Shown here: positions 1 through 10,067 of the stretch, piece after piece
Layout: each line of letters begins with the position of its first letter
How positions within the stretch are numbered: position 1 is the first letter of the stretch
Assembly: GCA_006503535.1 (NCBI GenBank)
Contig: QYRS01000010.1
Coordinates: forward strand, 1,612,001-1,676,000
Length of the DNA stretch: 64,000 nucleotides
Reading direction: 5' to 3'
Origin: Arthrinium phaeospermum
Lineage: Eukaryota > Ascomycota > Sordariomycetes > Amphisphaeriales > Apiosporaceae
Made by a program: the position numbers and the translations under genes
The notes under the pieces: generated by a model
Databases searched by the model: none
Seen by the model: the letters and a program-made list of their open reading frames with translations, nothing else
What the model was told of the DNA's origin: nothing

Positions 1-1633
1 TCATCGTGGGGTACACAATTTTGAGAAGGTTGACCGGTTCATCGAAGAGGCATCTCAGAATTGGGACCGCGTACAGATCGTGGAGGTGCATGGTATGAGC
101 ACGTAAGTAGAAGAAAGGAGGCTGTGCTCGGGGTGTGTAGAAAAGAAAGACTGACATATCACTCTCGGCAACGGCAGGGCTCTAGCAGAGAACATTGGGT
201 TATACCAGAACCTAAAGGCCCTCCATCTGTGCGGCGCGAGGGATTCGTGGCCTAACGACGTGGACCACGCAGTATATGCACCTTTGGCGACAGTAAAGGG
301 CTTGGAAAACCTGACCTTAGTAAACGGGACGGGCAAGATTCCACACGAAGTCCAGCGATCCATTCTCGGTAACTCGGCTGAGACATTACGGAGTCTTACG
401 ATGGACTTTAAATCGCATGGTAACGTGGCATTCGTGTTCAAGAAACTTGTCTTGCCTAATCTGGAGGCTCTCGGCCTGATGTACGAGCAACATCCCGGTA
501 CACCGGACATCATACCCTCCTTGTTCACGGCCATCGACTTCTCAAAACTTACGAAGCTGGTTGTCCACTCACTTCCCGTTTCTGCCTGGGATCGCCTTAC
601 CAAAGAGTTCCTGGAGATGCCGACCAAGGGAGTTCAACCGAGATTGCGAACCTTGGTTGTTAGAATGCATTCCTATGTTGGGCCGCTGGATGTGTGGCCA
701 GCAGATGAGTGGTATGCCAAGATGCGCTTCATCGCCTCTTTCGACACCCTTACGACCCTGATAATACGAAACAGTGGCAAATGCAAGGGGGGTACCGACC
801 TCGACCCCGAGCTACCAAGCATACAACTGAAAGCTATCCTCAAACACAAGGACTTGGAGACGTTGGATATAACCCAGACCGGAGCCCAGCGTGGCTTTAG
901 AAGCATGGTCCAGTCGGTCGGAGACATTCGCGTCATAGTCTCCGGCCTGTCAAGGTTGCGGGTACTGATGATCGGGGCCGGGTTTTTTTTTCCGTGGGTA
1001 AGTAGTCCCAGACCCCGGTGTTCTCTCAATATATAAGAGTATCGTCTTGGAGCTGTTACTGACCAGTGATTATCAGGACGAGACAACAATGGTAGTGTCC
1101 TCTCATTATATATAAAAACCATCGTCTTGGAGCTGTTACTGACCAGTGATTATCAGAACGAGACAGCAATGGCGCTAGCCAAATGCGCCAATCTGGAGTC
1201 CCTCACGGTCATCCTAGGCGCCAGTGTCCCCCGTCTTGTCTTACCAGGCTTTCTGATGCATAGTTTGCCGAGGCAAGACGGCGTCTCTCGCCCTCGCAGG
1301 TTTGTGTGGGAAGAGCACTATCGGCTCAGGCGGATCTCCAACGGCCGCAACGTGTGGCGGGTTGGTTCCAGCCCCGGCACCGCGAGAGGCAATGTGAGGG
1401 TGTTTTGGAACGGCGACGATATTAATGAGGCGAGCCACAGAGTATTTGCCCGAGACATCTCGGATCGCGTAGCTGATTGCCTTGTCGAGTCTGGCTGCCA
1501 ATTCGAGTGGGTGGACGCGGTCGCCAAGGATACGAGCTGGATGGCAAACGGGGATGCCGGGTCACCACTCGACTTCGAGGACATTCGCAGCAGCAATCAC
1601 CGCTGGGAATCCTACATACCCACATCACTTTAG
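1..1633 (+). CDS. Leucine-rich-repeat protein (F-box/LRR-like), 5' end missing
   Basis: Partial gene entering from the left edge. I read exons 2-102, 178-997 and 1157-1633, giving 465 visible residues and a TAG-type end at 1633. Intron 1 (103-177) has a GTAAGT donor, a CTGAC branch site and a CAG acceptor. Intron 2 starts with GTAAGT at 998. About ten LxxLxL units are visible (LKALHL, LENLTL, LRSLTM, LEALGL, LTKLVV, LRTLVV, LTTLII, LETLDI, LRVLMI, LESLTV), the pattern of leucine-rich repeats in fungal F-box adaptor proteins. Any F-box would lie upstream of the window, so substrate-adaptor function for an SCF ubiquitin ligase is inference. The intron-2 acceptor lies in an 80-bp duplication. 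Only the distal acceptor (1156) keeps the frame; the proximal one (1076) reaches a TGA about 25 codons later. Confidence 0.7.
1041..1172 (+). repeat. 80-bp-period tandem duplication of a 3' splice region
   Basis: Two copies of about 52 bp (1041-1092 and 1121-1172) differ at only two or three bases and are exactly 80 bp apart. Each copy contains a CTGAC branch-like motif followed by a TATCAG acceptor and the start of an exon. The weaker flanking match (CTCTCAATATATA against CTCTCATTATATA) shows that the whole 80-bp unit was duplicated. Confidence 0.9.
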
Positions 1634-2348
1634 GTACATAGTAGGTGAGAGTCGGTGGAGACATTGGATGGGGCCCATTAGGTAATGGTAACGCATGGGC
1701 GGCCGGCTCCGTCCCCGAGGTAAACTTTTGCGCCTCAATAGACGTTTTTAAGCACACCGATCGTGGAGTGGATGGGGACTCGGACTTTCTGGGGAATCTA
1801 GAAGGTGCGGTCAAGCTGCGTGTAGTGCGGCGATGGTGGTGGTGTTGGGTGTTGGTTCCAGTTCATGTCGATAGATATGGTGTGTACGGATAGTGGCGGT
1901 CGAATGCTACGACCCACTTTGGCAACTTTGCCGGCAGGCACAAAATCTGCTCGACTTCCTTCTCCTTCGCTCATTTCGAACTGCAGCAGTTGCCGTTACA
2001 CAACTCTACGTCAGTGACGTGTGAAACTTGCAGCGCTCGCCTACTGCGGATTCTCAGTCGCTCGCTTGCCTCGCTCTGCTGCGCCTGCTTGAGGTTTGGG
2101 ATATTGCAATCAGTCAATGCTTAAATACGGTAGTGGTTGATACATCACGGATTGGTTGATCGATTCAATTTGCTGCCCCCCGCCACGTCTGTCGAGAATC
2201 GGCTGTTTCTCTTGCAAGAAGAGGGCGTTCGTTCGTCAGTCAATCGTTCGCTCTCGCTCGCTCGTTCACTCGATTGATCGCTCCTTCGCTCCTCATCCCT
2301 TTTCTTTTCTTTTCTTTTTCGTGTGAAGGTCAAACAGCAAAGACTTCC
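1634..2348. other. Intergenic, MFS transporter promoter and leader
   Basis: No convincing gene. The 3' part (about 2220-2325) is a CT-rich tract with runs of TTCGCTC and TTTTCTTTTC, the pyrimidine-rich leader typical of fungal promoters, directly before the MFS start codon. Confidence 0.6.
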
Positions 2349-3821
2349 ATGGTACCAAACCACCAAAATGCAGATGACAGCTGCTTCGTAAATCAAACTG
2401 TTGGTTCGACTGCTCAGCCGAACCTACCAGACATGCACTCGGAGAAGAGGCTGCCGCAGCGCGACGCTTCCAATCCCCAGAACCCTCTGTTCGTGAGCTC
2501 CGACTCTTCCAGCGAGACGATCTGCCATGATGACCAGGACACCTTTCCCGAGGGCGGGCTGGAAGCCTGGTCTGTCGTCTTTGGGTCCTTCTGTGCCATG
2601 TTGTCCGTTTTTGGTATCATCAACAGCGCCGCCGTTTTCGAGTCGTACTTTTCTCAGCACCAGCTGAAGGAGTATGACCCTTCGACCGTAGGATGGATCT
2701 TCAGCGTCTACCTCTTCATCGTCTTCTTCGCCGGCATGCAAGCTGGACCCATCTTTGACCGTCATGGACCTAGAGCGCTCGTGCTGTCTGGCAGCCTCCT
2801 TGTCGTTGCTAGCCAAATGCTGCTCGGCCTGTGTACAAGTGAGTATAGACTAGAAACACCAACCCTTCCCTCTGAGGAGAAATATGTGTCGCTAACTGTC
2901 GCAGCTTACTACCAGATCATGCTCACGTACTCGGTTCTGGCCGGCATTGGCGGCGCATTACTGAACGTACCTGCCTACGGAGCCATTGCGCACTTCTTCA
3001 AGGCTCGTCGCGGCTTTGCTACGGGCATAGCCGCCACGGCCGGATCGGTCGGCGGTATCGCTTTCCCCCTGCTCATGCAGGCCCTGCTCCCTAAGGTGGG
3101 CTTCGCCTGGACGACGCGAATAATAGGATTTATTCTGCTGGGGCTCGCGATACCCGCCAACACGCTGATCCATACGCGCCTGCCTCCGAGCGACAAGCTC
3201 GTCTCAGTAATACCCGACATTGCCGTCTTCCGGGACCCCAAGTTCACCCTCAGCTGCGCGGGCATCTGGTTCATGGAATGGGGCATCTTCGTCCCCCTGA
3301 CCTTCATCGTCTCGTACGCCGCCGACTACGGCCACGAGGCCAACTCGTCCTACACGCTGCTCGCCCTGCTCAACGTGGGCTCCTTCTTCGGCCGCTTCAT
3401 CCCGGGTTTCTTCGCCGACCGCGTGGGCCGCTTCAACGTCATCGTCATGACCATCGCCCTGTGCGTCGTCACCATCCTGGCCTTCTGGCTGCCCGCGCGC
3501 GACTCGTGGCCGCTGCTCATCGTCTTCGTGCTCACCTTCGGGTTCGCGAGCGGCAGCAACCTCGGCCTCTACCCCGTCTGCCTCGGGCAGCTGTGCGACT
3601 CGCGCAGCTACGGCCGCTTCTTCTCGACCGCGCTCATGGTCGCCAGCTTCGGCACCCTCACCAGTCTGCCAATTGGCGGTGCCCTGCGCGACATCGGCTC
3701 GACCGAGACGGGGTGGATGGCAGTCATTATCTTCTCGGCTTTATCCTACGCTATCGCTATGAGCTGCTTCTTTGGTGCTAGAGTCTTAGCTGTCGGATGG
3801 GGGCTGAGGGAGATATTCTAG
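2349..3821 (+). CDS. MFS transporter, monocarboxylate-transporter-like
   Basis: Predicted plasma-membrane transporter of the major facilitator superfamily, MCT (SLC16-like) branch. Two exons, 2349-2838 and 2905-3821, give about 468 aa. The intron (2839-2904, GTGAGT...GCAG, CTAAC branch) is 66 bp and in frame, so retention would insert 22 residues. The first in-frame ATG is 2349; the frame is open further upstream but only from a TTG inside the CT-rich leader. After a roughly 80-residue hydrophilic N-terminus comes the fungal MCT hallmark FPEGGLEAWSVVFG opening TM1. TM4-5 carries LTYSVLAGIGGALLNVPA and a GRxxxGFATG-like loop, with about 12 hydrophobic segments in all. The substrate cannot be read from sequence; family members carry monocarboxylates, riboflavin or related organic acids. 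An AATAAA-like signal lies near 3942. Confidence 0.9.
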   Translation: MVPNHQNADDSCFVNQTVGSTAQPNLPDMHSEKRLPQRDASNPQNPLFVSSDSSSETICHDDQDTFPEGGLEAWSVVFGSFCAMLSVFGIINSAAVFESYFSQHQLKEYDPSTVGWIFSVYLFIVFFAGMQAGPIFDRHGPRALVLSGSLLVVASQMLLGLCTSEYRLETPTLPSEEKYVSLTVAAYYQIMLTYSVLAGIGGALLNVPAYGAIAHFFKARRGFATGIAATAGSVGGIAFPLLMQALLPKVGFAWTTRIIGFILLGLAIPANTLIHTRLPPSDKLVSVIPDIAVFRDPKFTLSCAGIWFMEWGIFVPLTFIVSYAADYGHEANSSYTLLALLNVGSFFGRFIPGFFADRVGRFNVIVMTIALCVVTILAFWLPARDSWPLLIVFVLTFGFASGSNLGLYPVCLGQLCDSRSYGRFFSTALMVASFGTLTSLPIGGALRDIGSTETGWMAVIIFSALSYAIAMSCFFGARVLAVGWGLREIF

Positions 3822-4364
3822 GACGTTACACACATTGTGGTTGGGGTTTGATCCTGTCTCACCAAGCGTACATCAATCATGTTACTTAGCATATCTGGTA
3901 GCGGCTCGTATTGTAAGTCAAGCCGTGTGTAATTGAAATACGAAATAAAATAAGAATTAGCCACCTAAAATGTCGGCCGTAGAGCATGGTCATCCAGCTC
4001 CAGCTCATATCCATCTCAACTCGACTGGTCGTTTTCACAAGATTGACACAAAGTCTAGCCTTTTTTCCCCCTCTTCTTTATTTCTTAAACCCAGGCCGGT
4101 TCTCTAGTCTGGTACTTGTTCAGCCTCGGAAGTACATGTGACTGGTCCCGCTCCTGACGTGAAACAGATTCACATATATGGGACTGGAATGCCGTCCTAC
4201 AGTACTTTGGTTTCGCATCCATTCAATACGGGAGAGATATATTCCTCGTCTTTCGCCTCTGATGGCCTGGCTCAGCATTGTGTCAAGACAGCAGAGATAA
4301 CTGACCGCCATCTTCGATACTTCGATCGTCCAACCGTCTAGCTCCTGCAGACCCCTCACTGGAC
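3822..4364. other. Convergent 3' intergenic region
   Basis: Lies between the 3' ends of the MFS gene and the 2EXR gene. AT-rich with polyadenylation-like AATAAA at about 3942. No gene seen. Confidence 0.6.
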
Positions 4365-5042
4365 TCAGAAAACCCACAGGCCTGGAGCAACAGTCCTCAC
4401 GTTGCTCAGTATGCGCCACTGATTGTGGTAGTTGTCCGTGTTCAGTTCGTCGGGCGTCCCGATCGCTGGTGGCTCGTCGTCCGGCCGGAGGATGCGCAGG
4501 TAGAAGGACGCCGGATTCGTATCTGCGACCCACTCTTCTGAAGGGTAGTACAGCATCTCGAACAGCGGGGCCCAGGGCTGGAACCATGGCTTCTGCGGGT
4601 CGCCGCGGGCCCGGTCGCGGTCCATGGACAGGATGGTGACGTCCCGCAGCGCCGGCATCACCCACCGGAGCGTCAGGGCGTGGTTGTAGACGAAGAAGCT
4701 GGGGCTCACGCCTTCCGTGGTCAGCCGCTGGATCCGCGCCAGTTCGGCGTCGGGGAGGGCTTCCAGCGCGAACGGGTCCGCGTAGATGGTGTCGAGGTCG
4801 AAGTTGACCCACAGGTATATCGCGCGGTTCTCGTAGACCTGGAAGGCCTTGACGTAGTGGGAGGAGGACCTGGAGCGCTGCTGCAGGTGGGTCCGGGACT
4901 CGCTGCAGGCGTGGAGTATGGCGGGCGGCGCCGGCCTCTTGTTGAAGGTGTAGAGGACGAGCTCCCTGGGCTCCATGCTCATGCGCCATATCTGCTGGCG
5001 GAGCTCGGTGGGAAGGCGCGGAAACGGGTGGAATTCGGACAT
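4365..5042 (-). CDS. 2EXR domain-containing protein
   Basis: Single-exon protein of about 225 aa starting MSEFHPFPRLPTELRQQIW, where PFPRLPxELRxxIW is the signature of the fungal 2EXR family. The frame is open upstream to 5150, but the start at 5042 places the motif at the N-terminus as is usual for the family. The rest has typical features: a helix with RELVLYTFN, an HACSESR segment and aromatic-rich strands (VYNHALTLRWVMPALR). No transmembrane segment or signal peptide. The molecular function of 2EXR proteins is not established; they are expanded in Pezizomycotina and sometimes resemble F-box proteins in their N-terminal helices. Confidence 0.85.
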   Translation of the reverse strand: MSEFHPFPRLPTELRQQIWRMSMEPRELVLYTFNKRPAPPAILHACSESRTHLQQRSRSSSHYVKAFQVYENRAIYLWVNFDLDTIYADPFALEALPDAELARIQRLTTEGVSPSFFVYNHALTLRWVMPALRDVTILSMDRDRARGDPQKPWFQPWAPLFEMLYYPSEEWVADTNPASFYLRILRPDDEPPAIGTPDELNTDNYHNQWRILSNVRTVAPGLWVF

Positions 5043-5991
5043 CTTGAGAGCGGTGTCTCTTCCAGGTATGTTTCTCTGCAGTGGTTGGGAGGAGGGGGTT
5101 CCAACGGCGTGGTAATATCGTGGTCGTGCTTTCAAAGACGTTGACACCACTGGTTGGGGACTTTGAAATGAAGGCGAATTAAATAGCTAAACAGACCAAA
5201 TTTAGAGGCTTCGGAGATAGAAAGAGGGGGGATACAAACAGATATAGAGAGTGGTTCTTGGCTTTTCTAGTATTACAGGCTTGCAACCATGGCAAGAAAA
5301 ACTATAATGCGTGCAAAACCGTCCCACTCACTGCGACGGCTGCTAAGACATGGACGCCTATCCATGATTGAGTTCAAATAAACCGACTATGGATTGTGAG
5401 CCGATATATCAAAATGTGTCCTGCACCGCCTTGTTTCGTCGCTGTGTGGGCTAATACTCACTATATCACAAATTAACTATAGAAACACATGTCCTACTGC
5501 GAGGGGTTCCCCCAGTAACCAAGAAGCATCAAGGACTGGTAATATGATAACCTGCTCTGGTTACGATGATAATATCCTAGAAGATACCAGCAAGCGACAT
5601 CCTTTGTTACTCGAAGGCTTGTCTTCTTTGTGACCCAAGACTCAATAATATGTCAATCTACAAGGGATGATGACAAAAAAGTAACAAAGGCTATTCAGGT
5701 TTTTGGGACAATAGCAATAGATTCCAAATGTCTATATAGGAGAGAGTTTGCTGCAGCCATGGGCTCGGAGGCATCATCATCTGCAAGTTTGTTGCTCAGT
5801 CCACAGCGTTAACCGCGTTTCTTCTCTCCTATCCGAAGTCTTGACTCTCCAGTAACCCCCTTTTCGAGCTTACCCGAAGACATAATCATTCCTCGAAGAG
5901 TCAAGACATTCCTTCATTCGTTTTAAACCCTTGTATATTTCATACTTTCTATCTCCCTTTCTCTTTTTACCTCTCACAACAACTATTCAAC
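5043..5991. other. Intergenic region between divergent genes
   Basis: 949 bp between the divergently transcribed 2EXR gene and the TPR-like gene. AT-rich centre (5200-5750). A CT-rich stretch (CTTTCTATCTCCCTTTCTC, about 5946-5965) precedes the ATG at 5992. No gene seen. Confidence 0.6.
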
Positions 5992-6939
5992 ATGGCCAAC
6001 TTCCCCTCCTTCGGCCTGACCCTCGAGGAGAAATCCAGCCTGGTAATCGACGTCGACGCCCTCGTCGCCGAAGCCCACGACAAGCTCGCCACGACGCCCC
6101 ACCCCACCGCCCGAGACTACGACGAAGCCCTCCGCATCCTCGCGGGGGCCGAAATCATGGCCAAAGACTGTCTCGACGACGACACCGACGAAGACGGCGA
6201 AGACGAAGACGACGAATACGTCTCCGGCTCCTTCTCCCCCTCCACCACCAGGGCCCCCCGCCGCCGCTCCCTGAACCAAAGCCTCGCCGAGGCCAGCGTC
6301 CTCCGCGGCGACATCCTGCGCACCCAGAACAAACTCCCCGAGGCCCGCAGGGCCTACAACGAAGCCATCTCGCGGTACCCCGACGACTTCCCCCCGCCCG
6401 ACGCGCACGCGGCCCTAACCTCCTCCTCCCGCAGACCCTCCCTGATCCCCCGCCCCGCGTCCTCGCCGGCCCCGACGACCATGATGGCCGCCAACAAGCG
6501 GTCGGTCCGCCGCCACCGCCAGCCGTCCCCGCCCCCCAACGCCGCGAAGCGCGCCTGGAGGGCGCTCATGGAGCTGGAGCCTTCTGCAGCTGATAGCGCG
6601 GCGCGCAGGAACAGCACCCCCGCCCATAACAGAATCATGTCGAAGCGGGACAAGCGCCGCGGCGGCGTGTGGAGCGCGGGCATCTACGAGCCCAGCACCC
6701 CGATGGCCGAGACCGCGGATGTGGAGGCGCTGCTGCGCCAACACCGGGAGTCGTCTTGTGAGTACCTTGAGATCCAAGACGTCGGGGCGCAGAGGCAGGT
6801 CAGTATCGTAGAGGGCAGCGACGGTTCCGCGTCCGACTCCTCCTCCTCGTCGGGCGCGAGGTCTGACCGCAGCATCCAGTACAAGAAGAGGTGCAGCGAT
6901 TTGAGGACACTAGCACAGGAGCCGCGTAGGAAGCGGTAG
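5992..6939 (+). CDS. Hypothetical protein with a TPR-like segment
   Basis: Intronless, 315 aa, with start context CAACATGGCC. Residues 1-60 are helical and repeat-like (VDALVAEAHDKLATT, DYDEALRILAGAE). A strongly acidic patch follows (DDDTDEDGEDEDDE, about 62-75), then a tetratricopeptide-like pair of helices (LNQSLAEASVLRGDILRTQ and LPEARRAYNEAISRYPDD, about 92-131). The C-terminal half is low-complexity and rich in Ser, Arg and Pro, with basic patches (KRDKRRGG, PRRKR at the very end) that could be nuclear localisation signals. The TPR-like helices suggest a protein-protein adaptor. I do not recognise an assigned family. Confidence 0.7.
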   Translation: MANFPSFGLTLEEKSSLVIDVDALVAEAHDKLATTPHPTARDYDEALRILAGAEIMAKDCLDDDTDEDGEDEDDEYVSGSFSPSTTRAPRRRSLNQSLAEASVLRGDILRTQNKLPEARRAYNEAISRYPDDFPPPDAHAALTSSSRRPSLIPRPASSPAPTTMMAANKRSVRRHRQPSPPPNAAKRAWRALMELEPSAADSAARRNSTPAHNRIMSKRDKRRGGVWSAGIYEPSTPMAETADVEALLRQHRESSCEYLEIQDVGAQRQVSIVEGSDGSASDSSSSSGARSDRSIQYKKRCSDLRTLAQEPRRKR

Positions 6940-7218
6940 GTAAGTAAGTGGGTCGAGTTGGTTCAAGGCATAGGTAAGTGCAGCTATCTATAATACAAGT
7001 CTTTCGGGCCCGGTGCTCTCAATAGCAAGCACGTTGTAATACACATGCCAATATCAGGCAGAAAAGCTTTTCTACCGGATTTCAAGTGAAATCCCCTTTA
7101 TTAGATATATACACGCCAAGGTACAAATGGGCTAGCCTAGGAAATAGAAAGTCTATACAAATCGTGTATGCTATGCTCCAACAAATCGGTTGTACAGTCA
7201 TGCCAAGTGTTCATCACA

Positions 7219-9186
7219 TCATCGCTTCACATGGGATTCCTCGTCCAAACTCCTGATTTTGACCTTGGACGGACCAGGGGCCATGTCGACCCAATCGCCG
7301 GCAGGGGTCCAGGTTCCCGCCTTGGAGTAGTCCCAACTGGAGCTTCCATCCATGTAGCCGAACCTGAAATACTCATCCACCTTCAAGCTGCTGTTGCGCG
7401 TCCAAGTGAAGCTGGACTTGGCGTCCTCGTCACCGAAGTAGCTTCTGAAGCGCTCGACATCGTTGACCAGGATACTGATACCATCAAACTCGGGACCAGG
7501 GGACGGACGCCAGTTGAAAGTGATGTTCCACAGAGGCGCATTCAGCGCTATGACGGGCGCCAAGATGTTCGGCAACGGTGACTCGAATTGGCCGTCTCCT
7601 TGCAAGGCGGTGGATGTCTGTAGGACAGAGTCGAAGCCCCACCTCGCAATTCCGTTGATGAACAGTCCCATGAGAATACCCTGGTAGAGCAGCGACGGGC
7701 GGGTTTGCATGCTTGTTCCTGGCAGCAGCAGGAGAGCTAGGATGTAGTGATGGATGCGGAGGCTGAGGTCCGGGAGCACAAGACATATAACGATGCCAAT
7801 GATGAACAGCAAGTAAAGTTTCATAAACTTCACGAGCCGCCCCTCCTGTCGGAAGTACCAGATCTGCGAGACCATGATGACAACTAGGACAATGACGATG
7901 ATAGCAAGCGCAGCCTTGGCACCGGGTTGCTGCTGAAGGTCGTGGGCGTTGAGTCTCTGGATGGGTATGAAGTCGAACGTGTAGTTAGTAAGAGCGCCCA
8001 CCCAGCAGCCGCCAAGCCAAAGCACGGTCTTCTCGACTTGCGCATTCAAACCACTGAGTGTACGCTTGACGCCCATCTTGTCGTACATTACCCAGGCGCA
8101 AAACATCGCGGGCAAAAATTTGCCTAGGATATTCGAGAAGAGCGCGGGGATGGATGTATGACTGGGGGCATCAGACGCCATACCGACTTGCCAGAAGATG
8201 CCGATGAAGACGGAGAAGAAGAAAAGGGGCGCAGAAGTCGTGAAAAGAGACAGCACAGCTGTGAAGGTTACAGACACCGCGAGTAGAGGCCACCGGACAT
8301 CTTTGGAGGAGCACTCAAATCCGGCAGGGAAGCCAAAGGACAATGGGAAGTAGGAGTCGAAACCTATGCTGTCGATCCCATTGCGAGATGAAGCCGGGAA
8401 ACCCGTATGCTGTCCGTCGAGCTGAACTACACCACAGCCACCACCTCCGTTGGTGATAACACCGGCATGAATGGCTGAGCCGCATATGAAAGAGTCGCCT
8501 CGATACCGAGCTTCTGAGATATTGCCACCGTCGGCGGGGCCACCTACGATCAGTGGCTGGTATACAACCTCCGTGGTTCCCACGGCCCGGGGATTGAGGA
8601 CCCGGTAGCTGGCGCAATTGGCGGGGCATTTGAATGCGAAGCCAGAACCACTGAAGGGTCTACATGCACTTCCATCAAGTCCGCATTGGTTGCCAGACAT
8701 CCAGTATGTCGTACCGCAGCTGATGTCGCTGGGTACCCCATACTCTGCGACCTCGCTTGACATGAGGCCTTGTCGCATTACGAGACAGAAAGTAAGGATC
8801 CAGATGACGACATAGCCCATATACAACCAAGCCTTGTACCTCGATTTAGGTAGGTATCGCTCCAGCAGCCAAATCGGCGCGTGCTGTACTGCTGGAAAGA
8901 GAGGGTTGATTTTCCAGTCTTTCGGCTCGGCCGGGCCCCTCGACCAAGTAGCGACTTTGGTGATGAACTTCCGCGCTGGATAGGGCACCCATTTCCATCG
9001 TTTCCATGCTCCTTCGTCCTGCATGAAGCGCGGTGTTGGTAGGTTCGCGTTATCGTCGATGTCTAGGTGTCCAGCCTGGGCGATCGGGGCATCCGGATGG
9101 TGAACGTGGGAGTCGGAGCGGGAGGGTTCGGAAGATTCTACGTCGGAAACGACTTGAACAGACTCGTCTCGGTTGTCGCCGCCCAT
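7219..9186 (-). CDS. LCCL domain-containing multi-pass membrane protein
   Basis: Single exon, about 655 aa; the first in-frame ATG is at 9186 (an upstream TTG extends the frame by 12 codons). The N-terminal ~105 residues are hydrophilic and probably cytosolic. TM1 lies near residues 120-137 (LYMGYVVIWILTFCLVM). A lumenal or extracellular LCCL module follows at about 157-280, with conserved cysteines in SCGTTYWMSGNQC, ACRPFS and KCPANC, the SFICGSAIHAGVI core and a GGGGCGVVQL turn. About eight further hydrophobic helices follow, then an aromatic-rich C-terminal domain (PLWNITFNWRPSPG) with an N-glycosylation sequon. Fungal LCCL membrane proteins of this architecture are common in Pezizomycotina but not functionally characterised. 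LCCL modules elsewhere bind extracellular ligands. Confidence 0.88.
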   Translation of the reverse strand: MGGDNRDESVQVVSDVESSEPSRSDSHVHHPDAPIAQAGHLDIDDNANLPTPRFMQDEGAWKRWKWVPYPARKFITKVATWSRGPAEPKDWKINPLFPAVQHAPIWLLERYLPKSRYKAWLYMGYVVIWILTFCLVMRQGLMSSEVAEYGVPSDISCGTTYWMSGNQCGLDGSACRPFSGSGFAFKCPANCASYRVLNPRAVGTTEVVYQPLIVGGPADGGNISEARYRGDSFICGSAIHAGVITNGGGGCGVVQLDGQHTGFPASSRNGIDSIGFDSYFPLSFGFPAGFECSSKDVRWPLLAVSVTFTAVLSLFTTSAPLFFFSVFIGIFWQVGMASDAPSHTSIPALFSNILGKFLPAMFCAWVMYDKMGVKRTLSGLNAQVEKTVLWLGGCWVGALTNYTFDFIPIQRLNAHDLQQQPGAKAALAIIVIVLVVIMVSQIWYFRQEGRLVKFMKLYLLFIIGIVICLVLPDLSLRIHHYILALLLLPGTSMQTRPSLLYQGILMGLFINGIARWGFDSVLQTSTALQGDGQFESPLPNILAPVIALNAPLWNITFNWRPSPGPEFDGISILVNDVERFRSYFGDEDAKSSFTWTRNSSLKVDEYFRFGYMDGSSSWDYSKAGTWTPAGDWVDMAPGPSKVKIRSLDEESHVKR

Positions 9187-10067
9187 CTCTTTACTCTTTT
9201 GAAGTGCACAGCCAAGCGACAAGCGACAATCCTGCGACGCAATGTAGCATTGGCAAACGTTTGCGGTCCCGGACTAGACTCGACTAGGGCGAGGAAGACA
9301 GTCACCCAACCTGGCGCAAAGACGACGAAACGAAGGATGGCGGGGCAATGAATTGCGTCTATCACAGTAAGTAGGGACGAAACGTGTAACAGATGACGGA
9401 CAAGCGGTGAAAAGATGGTTGGATCAAACACAGGAATATGCCAAGGGAAGGATTTGCTATCACAGATAAACAACAACTACAAGCATGGAAACATTGAAAA
9501 GTGTACGACGCACGGCAACGCAAGCAACACGCGAAGGATGACGGTAGAGTTGGTTGGAGGATGGATGACGGGGCGGACTGGACAGTGGAGCAGAGACCTG
9601 ACCTGACCCGACCAGGTTTCAGCTTGGGGGGATGGCAGGCACTGACAGTGGCAGGGACAGTCCCAAGTCCCTTCCGGGCGAACCGGTTGAGTCCTACCAT
9701 TTTTGATTGGGGGATTTGTGCCAATCAACTCCCCGCCCTGTCGGTCGGTCGCAACAAGTGCTCAATTAACCAAAAGCGGTCAAGTCCGATTTTCGTTTCT
9801 GGATTCAATTGAAGACGTGGAGTCCAAAAATACATTTTCATCGTCGACCCAGAAGAGGTGATATACCGGTATAGTGCAGCAGCAACAAGCAGTTGTTTGG
9901 TTTGCTCGGGCTCGCTATCCTTGTCGCTAGTCTTGCGTTCCTAGGATAAACTCTGCAAGGGATCTGTTTACGCGGCGTCCGGTTCGCTCTTGAGCACAAG
10001 CAAAACCACACACAGCCCTACTAATTCGCAGGATCTCCTTCTGCCAAGCTTTCAGGCGGAAGAAAAC
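9187..10067. other. Intergenic region, divergent promoters of the LCCL gene and QTRT2
   Basis: 881 bp between two divergent genes. Short reading frames on both strands lack homology and codon bias. A CCAAT-type box (ATTGG) occurs near 9705 and CCAAT near 9721. No gene seen. Confidence 0.55.

Noticed and set aside
2274..2348. Upstream extension of the MFS transporter
   Set aside because: It begins at TTG inside a CT-rich leader; the first ATG in frame is 2349.
4120..4989. 289-codon minus-strand frame rich in Arg/Pro
   Set aside because: Shifted frame of the 2EXR gene, which has the family signature.
5931..6593. 220-codon Pro/Arg-rich plus frame
   Set aside because: Alternate frame of the TPR-like gene at 5992; low-complexity composition only.
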